NCBI GenBank assembly: GCA_910588565.1
Contig: CAJUPF010000062.1
Coordinates: forward strand, 1 to 17,754
Length of the DNA stretch: 17,754 bases
DNA from: an uncultured Lachnospiraceae bacterium
Lineage (GTDB): Bacteria > Bacillota > Clostridia > Lachnospirales > Lachnospiraceae
Reading direction: 5' to 3'
Of the stretch, positions 12,836-17,754 are shown in pieces (within the stretch, counting starts at the first letter, position 1; each line of letters opens with the position of its first letter). The notes beneath the pieces are model-generated. The model was not told the DNA's origin. It saw only the letters and a program-made list of their open reading frames with translations, and made no database searches. The translations under genes were made by a program, and so were the position numbers.

Positions 12836-14893
12836 TTATACGCACTGATACAATTTCAAAATATGCAGCGCCCTTGTCGCATTGATATACAAAGCCTGTC
12901 TGTGGAGAGCATTTTTTGCCTCCAAATCGTAGTTCTGCATATCCGGTATAAATACGGCGTCAAATTCCAATCCTTTTGCAAGATAGAATGGCATAACAGA
13001 TATCCCCCGCTGAAAATTCATACTGTCTTTGGTCAGCAGGGCTACTTCCTGTCCGTTCAGCTGTTTGCGCAGGTTTTCTGCCGTCTCTTTTGCACTGTCG
13101 GCATCTAGGCAGAGCACTGCCAGAGTGTCGGCATCCTTCTGGGAACGAATGTCTTTAGCCATATGCCGATACATGGCTGTCTTGGATTCACATGGATAAA
13201 CGGCCGGCGTTTCACCATGGCGTTCTACCGTCTGTGTCTTTTTTTCATCGATAAAACTGTTTGCAAATTCTGTAATTTCTGAGGTGGAGCGGTAGCTTTT
13301 ATTTAAATAGACACAGTGTACGTTTTTGCCGAATAATTTCGGGAGAAAGCGGAACACATCCTGCTGGCTGGCGGCCATGGTCTGCACTTTATCTCCCAGA
13401 ATTGTCATAGGGCAGTCAAACATTTTTCCAAGCAGGACATACTGCAGATATGTGTAATCCTGCATTTCATCAATAATAAGGTGTTTTACCTCACGGCGCA
13501 CCGGCATCTCTGTTACGGCGTATTTCAGGTATAACAGGGGATAGACGTCTTCATAGCGCAGAATACCGTCTGATGTATCCAGGCGATCCCTTCCGGATTC
13601 TGTCAGGAAATGATTGTACAGGCTTTTTAATTTTCTTGTCCGGTACATTTTATTCAGACGGTCAAATATTTCCTGTTTTTCCTCATCACTCATATTTTTA
13701 TCCCGCAGGGTTTCTTCCGCGTCAATGATATATTCCCCGATTTTTTCCATACGGCTTAAAATCGGCACATCTGCCAGTTTTTCGTAAAACAAATCGGAAA
13801 TCTCAGATTCTTTTACTTCTATTTTTCCATAATGAAAATCTTTGATATTCATTAGCTCCCATTCCAGGCTTAAAATGTAACCGTTTAATTCCTCTATATA
13901 GTCTTTGGTCTGTTTATAACCGGCTTCCCTGGTGGCAGGTTTTAAGGATTTTTCCAGAAAATACGCTTCCGGCTCATTACTGTGGAGCATTTTCTCTATT
14001 TCATCATAGCGGTCTTCCGCTTCTCCGCAGCTTTGCAGTTCCCGGTAAGCAAAGTAATCAAAGGTCATTTCACAGATATTTTCCTCTCCGAGTTCTGGCA
14101 GGATTCTGGAAATATAGTCGGCAAATATACTGTTTGGAGAAAGGATTAACACCTGTGCGGCGCTTAAATTTTTGCGGTTATGGTACAGCAGATATGCAAT
14201 ACGGTGCAGCGCTACAGAGGTTTTACCGCTCCCGGCACATCCCTGTACCGCCAGTATCCTGTGGCTTTGATCCCGGATAATTTTATTCTGCTCTTTTTGA
14301 ATGGTGGTAACAATGCTTTTTAATCTGGCGTCTGCATGTTCGGATAACGCCTGCTGCAGAATTTCATCGTCGATATTTATATCATTTTCCAAAATATAGA
14401 CCATTCTGCCGTTTTTAATTTTATACTGCCTCTTTACTGTCACTTCTCCATGCATGGTTCCGCCTGGCGCCTCAAAGCTGGCAGGCCCCTTGTCATAATC
14501 ATAAAACAGGCTTGCAACCGGAGCCCGCCAGTCAAAGACATACGGGTCTGCAGCTCTGCCTTTTGCAAGATTTCCAATGCCAATATAGTAGACTTCCGGT
14601 GTATCTTCTCCCTCATAGCAAAAGTCTACTCTGGCAAAATAAGGGGAATACAGCATTTTTTCATATCTGCATCGTTCTTTGGTATATTCACCCTGTTCTT
14701 TGACACGGGATTTTAACGCAGCGCTGTTGTCATACATTTCATATCCGTATTCATCAAATTCCGAATAATTTTCCCAGAAATATTCCTGCATATGCGCAAT
14801 ATCTTTTTCATTGCCGGACATTTTAGCGTCGATTTCATCGATTTTCTGATGGAGTGTCAGGAGTACAAGCTCCAGATAGGATTCTTCGTTCAT
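12836..14893 (-). CDS. helD: HelD-like RNA polymerase recycling motor (UvrD/Rep-type ATPase)
   Basis: This 685-aa superfamily 1 helicase-like ATPase is expected to pull stalled RNA polymerase off DNA, as Bacillus HelD does, rather than unwind DNA. The N-terminal 90 residues are helical and charged, matching the HelD arm that enters the polymerase secondary channel. FDWRAPVASLFYDY (120-133) is typical of HelD. Walker A is GCAGSGKT (218-225), and motif II is IIDEMQD (473-479). Later motifs are ILGDKVQTM (498-506), YLNKSYRSTSEI (529-540), YLAKGLEFDAVFI (637-649) and YINATRALHILKL. It is shorter than the roughly 770-aa B. subtilis protein. AAAGGAGAG lies just before the ATG. Confidence 0.93.
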   Translation of the reverse strand: MNEESYLELVLLTLHQKIDEIDAKMSGNEKDIAHMQEYFWENYSEFDEYGYEMYDNSAALKSRVKEQGEYTKERCRYEKMLYSPYFARVDFCYEGEDTPEVYYIGIGNLAKGRAADPYVFDWRAPVASLFYDYDKGPASFEAPGGTMHGEVTVKRQYKIKNGRMVYILENDINIDDEILQQALSEHADARLKSIVTTIQKEQNKIIRDQSHRILAVQGCAGSGKTSVALHRIAYLLYHNRKNLSAAQVLILSPNSIFADYISRILPELGEENICEMTFDYFAYRELQSCGEAEDRYDEIEKMLHSNEPEAYFLEKSLKPATREAGYKQTKDYIEELNGYILSLEWELMNIKDFHYGKIEVKESEISDLFYEKLADVPILSRMEKIGEYIIDAEETLRDKNMSDEEKQEIFDRLNKMYRTRKLKSLYNHFLTESGRDRLDTSDGILRYEDVYPLLYLKYAVTEMPVRREVKHLIIDEMQDYTYLQYVLLGKMFDCPMTILGDKVQTMAASQQDVFRFLPKLFGKNVHCVYLNKSYRSTSEITEFANSFIDEKKTQTVERHGETPAVYPCESKTAMYRHMAKDIRSQKDADTLAVLCLDADSAKETAENLRKQLNGQEVALLTKDSMNFQRGISVMPFYLAKGLEFDAVFIPDMQNYDLEAKNALHRQALYINATRALHILKLYQCV

Positions 14894-15043
14894 GGAAAGG
14901 CTCTCCTTTTTTATTTTAACAGATTCACATTAGATGATTCTAGCAATTTGGAGGTTGTTTTTCAAGAGGGAAGCTGCAGATAGTATTGTCTGTAACGATT
15001 GTTATTATTATGAGCGGGGGAAATTGTGTGCGGAAACGTTTCT

Positions 15044-15100
15044 GCTGTCAAAATGGGACGCTCAGAGCAGGTCGTTCTGAGCTGACTATTGGATGACAGC
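15044..15100. other. Nested hairpin in the helD/DUF4422 intergenic region
   Basis: GCTGTCA (15044-15050) pairs with TGACAGC (15094-15100), and inside it GCTCAGA (15060-15066) pairs with TCTGAGC (15076-15082). The inner left arm belongs to GGGACGCTCAGA (15055-15066), whose exact reverse complement TCTGAGCGTCCC occurs at 15308-15319. A larger 265-bp fold is therefore possible in competition with the local one. No coding potential is seen in 14894-15163. Confidence 0.55.
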
Positions 15101-15163
15101 GATCATTCAGGCAGATTTACCCCCCCTTTTTGACAAAACTTATGATGCTTAACCCAACAGCCA

Positions 15164-15314
15164 GCTCAGACCGTGTGCCTGTGTATCTTCTGACCGTTAA
15201 AAGACGCCGGTACTTAGCGCGTGGCGATTGCCGCGCAATTGTCACACGCTTAGTACCGCTGCAGTCTTTTAGAGCGGGAGCGCGTCAGCAGATACACAGG
15301 CACACGGTCTGAGC
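15164..15314. repeat. 151-bp hairpin element with 25-bp perfect inverted arms
   Basis: The left arm (15164-15188, beginning GCTCAGACCGTGTGCC) and right arm (15290-15314, ending GGCACACGGTCTGAGC) are exact reverse complements over 25 bp. Pairing continues inward: CTGAC/GTCAG, TAAAAGAC (15198-15205) with GTCTTTTA (15264-15271), and GGTACT with AGTACC around a GC-rich loop. Inner mismatches and an extra segment on the right show that only the outer arms are strictly kept. No transposase and no obvious target duplication are seen. It may be a non-autonomous palindromic mobile element or a structured non-coding RNA. Confidence 0.8.
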
Positions 15315-15321
15315 GTCCCCT

Positions 15322-15350
15322 TTGCTAAACAAAACATAATATGATAAAAT
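15322..15350 (+). promoter_or_regulatory. Promoter of the DUF4422 gene
   Basis: TTGCTA (15322-15327) and TAAAAT (15345-15350) are separated by 17 bp. Transcription would be expected to begin near 15357, within the first unit of the repeat array, so the array would make up essentially the whole 5' UTR of the downstream gene. Confidence 0.55.
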
Positions 15351-15351
15351 A

Positions 15352-15470
15352 CCTTTATGCCATTCGGCAACTATAAGGAAACCCTCTCTGAGGATACCTT
15401 TATGCCATTCGGCAATTTAAGGAAACCCTCTCTGAGGATACCTTTATGCCATTCGGCAACTATAAGGAAA
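15352..15470 (+). repeat. Tandem 45/44-bp repeat array (2.7 units)
   Basis: Unit 1 (15352-15396, 45 bp), unit 2 (15397-15440, 44 bp) and partial unit 3 (15441-15470) are directly abutting and nearly identical; each starts CCTTTATGCCATTCGGCAA. Each full unit can form TGCC-ATTC-GGCA within CCTT/AAGG, then CCTC-TCT-GAGG. The same repeat family is found inside the radical SAM fusion gene at 10193-10266 on the other strand. There are no spacers and no cas genes, so this is not a CRISPR array. The last unit ends 16 nt before the DUF4422 start codon and supplies the only purine-rich ribosome-binding candidate (AAGGAAAGG). Confidence 0.92.
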
Positions 15471-15497
15471 GGCAGGCTAATATTATATGTCCATTAA
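15357..15497 (+). CDS. Possible short upstream ORF reading through the repeat array
   Basis: An ATG in repeat unit 1 opens a 46-codon frame that starts MPFGNYKETLSEDTFMPFGN. This is the same peptide frame as the in-gene copies (MPFGKEKVTPSGDTL). After the 44-bp unit the frame shifts and the peptide loses the pattern. The stop overlaps the first codons of the DUF4422 gene, which could couple their translation. There is no Shine-Dalgarno before this ATG and it lies at the predicted transcription start. Translation is uncertain. Confidence 0.2.
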   Translation: MPFGNYKETLSEDTFMPFGNLRKPSLRIPLCHSATIRKGRLILYVH

Positions 15498-16620
15498 AAT
15501 ATTCGTAATAACCCACAAACCATTTACACCCCCGTCCGATCCCATGTACATCCCGCTTCATGTCGGACGCGCCAACAGCTCTGACCTGGGTTTTTTGGGA
15601 GATGACACAGGTGACTCTATCTCCGCCCTTAATCCCAGCTTCTGTGAATTAACCGGAATGTACTGGCTCTGGAAAAATTATCACGCTGCCGATTTTATCG
15701 GCATCTGCCATTACAGGCGCTATTTGATAAATGAAGCCTCCTCTGTGAAAACCTCCTCGATTTTTACCGAACCGCAATTGGAAAAACTGCTTTCTGATTA
15801 TGATATCATTACAACAAAGCTTCTGACACTGACCTGTTCTTATTATGACGGATTTCAGGAAAATCATCATATCAAAGATCTGGATACAACCGCCCAGGTA
15901 CTGAAAGAAAAATATCCGGCCTATGCCGATACGTTTGAAACTCTGGTACATGGCCCGCATACTTATTTTGGAAATATTTTTATCACTTCCAAGGAAAACT
16001 ATGACCGCTATTGCACCTGGCTGTTTGATATTCTGTTTGAAGTGCAGAAACGCACGGATATGACCGGATATAACGACTATACCAAACGGCTGTTTGGATT
16101 TTTATCTGAATTTTTACAAACCGTATGGATTCGGTTCCACAGGCTGCGTGTCTGCGAATGCAAAGTCGGTATGGTTGGGGAAAAATATGAAACCAAGAAA
16201 CTGAAGGAGCAATTAGCTGCTTTTTTTGAAAAACAGGATTATGCCGGAGCCGGAAACTGCTTTCTGGAGTGCTACCGCAAACGTCCGGATGTGCTGATGG
16301 AAGCTTCGGATGTCACCGGGGAGCTTCGTCTCTGTATGCAGATTATTTCTACCTGCAGCTTTGAAACTGAACTCTGCCAGACCTGCATTTTAGAGCACAT
16401 CCGCGATTATCACAGCCTGATCCAGTATTTTCACCGCCTCAATGCCGCTGTAAACCATGTTTTGTCCGATCAGCCCACAGAAGAAGATCTTCAATTTTTA
16501 AGGCAAAACAAATATATTACGCCTGCAGCTATTGATATCTCATTAAAACTGTTTTGCAAAGAAGAAACCCTGCGGCAGAAAACAGCCAAAAAAATCGAGC
16601 GTATATGCCAGAACCACTGA
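15487..16620 (+). CDS. DUF4422 domain protein, probable glycosyltransferase
   Basis: This 377-aa protein carries a DUF4422 domain over about residues 1-230. KIFVITHKPF opens it, followed by LHVGRA, LGFLGDDTGDSISALNPSFC, GMYWLWKNY and the family hallmark ICHYRRYL (73-80), then HTYFGNIFITSKENYDRYC. DUF4422 proteins occur in capsule and polysaccharide clusters and are regarded as glycosyltransferases, so a role in surface glycan assembly is likely. The C-terminal 140 residues are helical and not recognised. There is no signal peptide or membrane segment. It stands alone, without other glycan genes nearby. Its start has only a poor, distant ribosome-binding site supplied by the repeat array immediately upstream. 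Confidence 0.85.
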   Translation: MSIKIFVITHKPFTPPSDPMYIPLHVGRANSSDLGFLGDDTGDSISALNPSFCELTGMYWLWKNYHAADFIGICHYRRYLINEASSVKTSSIFTEPQLEKLLSDYDIITTKLLTLTCSYYDGFQENHHIKDLDTTAQVLKEKYPAYADTFETLVHGPHTYFGNIFITSKENYDRYCTWLFDILFEVQKRTDMTGYNDYTKRLFGFLSEFLQTVWIRFHRLRVCECKVGMVGEKYETKKLKEQLAAFFEKQDYAGAGNCFLECYRKRPDVLMEASDVTGELRLCMQIISTCSFETELCQTCILEHIRDYHSLIQYFHRLNAAVNHVLSDQPTEEDLQFLRQNKYITPAAIDISLKLFCKEETLRQKTAKKIERICQNH

Positions 16621-16658
16621 CCTCCCTGGGACGGAGTCCAAAGCGCCCGAAACCGAAT

Positions 16659-17651
16659 TTAAGATGTTGATTCCCCGGATACTACACGATACCCCGGCAG
16701 TTCCGCTGACGAAACCTCTTTATCCTCAATAAGCGCCATCAGGCTGCGGCAGGCCTCCGTTCCCAGTTCCCTCTCATCAAAAGAAAGTGATGTAATGGAC
16801 GGCACATGATTTTCCAATATAGAGCTGTTATAAAAAGAGGCTGCTTTGATATCTCCCGGCACATGGATATGCTCTCTGCGGAACTTCTTTAAAACATTGT
16901 CACAGATAGCATCATCCATGGACACAATGCAGTCCGCCTGTTTGTTTAGAATTTCATTCACACATTGATCCAGCAGAGCGGGATTGTCCATTCCAAGATA
17001 AATCAAATCCTTCCTGACAGGAACTTTAGCCTCTTTAAAAGCTTCCAGATACCCGCACAGGCGCTTTTGTGTTACCATATATTTTTCATCTCCGCCTATC
17101 AGCGCAATCCGTTCCAGTTTCTGCCTGATCAGCAGTGACGTCAGCTCTTTGCAGGCATTTTTATGATCCTGATCTACCCACACTGCATGAGCTACGTTCG
17201 TACCGCCGATTGTCACAAAAGGAATTCCTTTTTTTGCAAGCATATTTGCCTGTTTGTCTTCCACAAAGGTGCGCATCAGGATCAGACCGTCTACCTTGCG
17301 GTTTATAACAACTCGTTCCAGACGGGAAGTATCCTCCGGATTACTCAAAATCAGCAGAATATCATAATCCATCCCAGCGGCAACCTCCTGTATTCCAAAC
17401 AGACAGCTCTGGAAAAACGGAAGATCGGTAATATTATATTCTGCCGGAACTACAACGCCAATATTATAGGTCTTAGACTGTGCAAGCCCTCTTGCAATTA
17501 CATTTGGCGTATAATGATGCTCCTCAATATAAGCGAGTACCTTTTCCCTGGTCTTTTTCCCGATTCTTCCCTTACCGGAAATCGCGCGGGAAACCGTCGT
17601 TTTGGAAACCCCCAGCGCTTCTGCCACATCTGATATTGTAATATTTTTCAT
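16659..17651 (-). CDS. LacI-family transcriptional regulator
   Basis: This 330-aa protein has an N-terminal LacI helix-turn-helix (TISDVAEALGVSKTTVSRAI) and hinge (YTPNVIARGLAQSKTYNIGV), followed by a periplasmic-binding-protein-like sugar-sensing domain. Typical segments are KVDGLILMRT, IPFVTIGGT, VWVDQDHKNACKEL, ERIALIGGDEKY, RLCGYLEAFKEA, DCIVSMDDAI and ITSLSFDERELGTEACRSLM. The start is set at the ATG at 17651 because the family begins only a few residues before the HTH and CAGGAGAG lies about 12 nt upstream; an in-frame ATG at 17684 would add 11 atypical residues. Its ligand and targets are unknown, since no sugar transport or hydrolase genes are in the window. It converges on the DUF4422 gene with a 38-bp gap. 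Confidence 0.92.
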   Translation of the reverse strand: MKNITISDVAEALGVSKTTVSRAISGKGRIGKKTREKVLAYIEEHHYTPNVIARGLAQSKTYNIGVVVPAEYNITDLPFFQSCLFGIQEVAAGMDYDILLILSNPEDTSRLERVVINRKVDGLILMRTFVEDKQANMLAKKGIPFVTIGGTNVAHAVWVDQDHKNACKELTSLLIRQKLERIALIGGDEKYMVTQKRLCGYLEAFKEAKVPVRKDLIYLGMDNPALLDQCVNEILNKQADCIVSMDDAICDNVLKKFRREHIHVPGDIKAASFYNSSILENHVPSITSLSFDERELGTEACRSLMALIEDKEVSSAELPGYRVVSGESTS

Positions 17652-17754
17652 ATTCCATCGTCTCTCCTGTATCTGAAATTCCATTCTGTTTCTAGAGCAT
17701 GTTTGAAAATTGCTTTCTGGAAGATGTGCGTCACAATTTGTGGGAGATTTGTGC
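17652..17754. other. Upstream region of the LacI-family gene, cut by the window edge
   Basis: About 100 bp of non-coding sequence lie before the LacI gene. It includes its ribosome-binding site and the T/A-rich segment CATGTTTGAAAATTGCTTTC (about 17699-17718), with a loose GAAA...TTTC dyad. No clear promoter or LacI-type CG-centred operator was identified. Confidence 0.3.

Noticed and set aside
15164..15314. Complete insertion sequence
   Set aside because: There is no transposase gene and no clear target-site duplication; only the inverted arms are present.
15352..15470. CRISPR-like array
   Set aside because: The units are directly abutting with no unique spacers, and no cas gene is in the window.
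17690..17754. Possible repeat around TGTTTGAAAAT, also loosely seen near 5670 and 7876
   Set aside because: Only about 10 A/T-rich bases are shared, which is expected by chance, and the last copy is cut by the window edge.

Overview
The window looks like chromosomal DNA from an anaerobic, gut-type Firmicute, most likely a Lachnospiraceae-like Clostridium. The grounds are moderate GC, strong AGGAGG ribosome-binding sites, TTGnnn-17-TATAAT promoters, a short anaerobe-type ThiC, an oxygen-scavenging FprA flavodiiron protein, a spore-photoproduct-lyase relative and a HelD-type RNA polymerase motor. No phage, IS transposase, CRISPR array, rRNA or tRNA is visible.

Layout: (1) 1-1650, thiC with a structured leader that lacks a recognisable TPP riboswitch. 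(2) 1655-1780, copy 1 of a palindromic intergenic repeat. (3) 1864-2457, a toxin-antitoxin operon (RelB/DinJ-type antitoxin, YoeB-type toxin). (4) 2526-4428, a minus-strand lipoprotein/membrane-protein pair divergent from an XRE regulator, with two identical operator-like boxes 22 bp apart in between. (5) 4498-6350, a membrane-anchored Ser/Thr kinase divergent from a small helix-turn-helix protein. (6) 6356-7815, fprA with its promoter, followed by a terminator-like hairpin that contains copy 2 of the palindromic repeat. (7) 7909-12737, a compact minus-strand operon: cytosolic hybrid sensor kinase, then (3-nt gap, TTG start) a fusion of an MTA/SAH-nucleosidase-like domain with a spore-photoproduct-lyase-like radical SAM domain, then (22-nt overlap) a short-chain dehydrogenase. 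(8) 12836-14893, helD. (9) 14894-15486, a non-coding stretch with a 151-bp hairpin element (25-bp perfect arms), a promoter and a tandem 44/45-bp repeat array. (10) 15487-16620, a DUF4422 glycosyltransferase-like gene. (11) 16659-17651, a LacI-family regulator.

The most unusual signal is one 45-bp repeat family used in two ways. Two copies lie in frame inside the nucleosidase domain of the radical SAM fusion (peptide unit LMPFGKEKVTPSGDT). Three copies about 5 kb away form the apparent 5' UTR of the DUF4422 gene, directly after its promoter. The copies share the reading frame, the unit length and two small stem-loops, and one stem carries a compensatory base-pair change. The palindromic repeat behind thiC and fprA also shows compensatory changes between copies. 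The radical SAM/nucleosidase fusion suggests a protein that removes its own inhibitory by-product, 5'-deoxyadenosine, but the radical SAM substrate is unknown.
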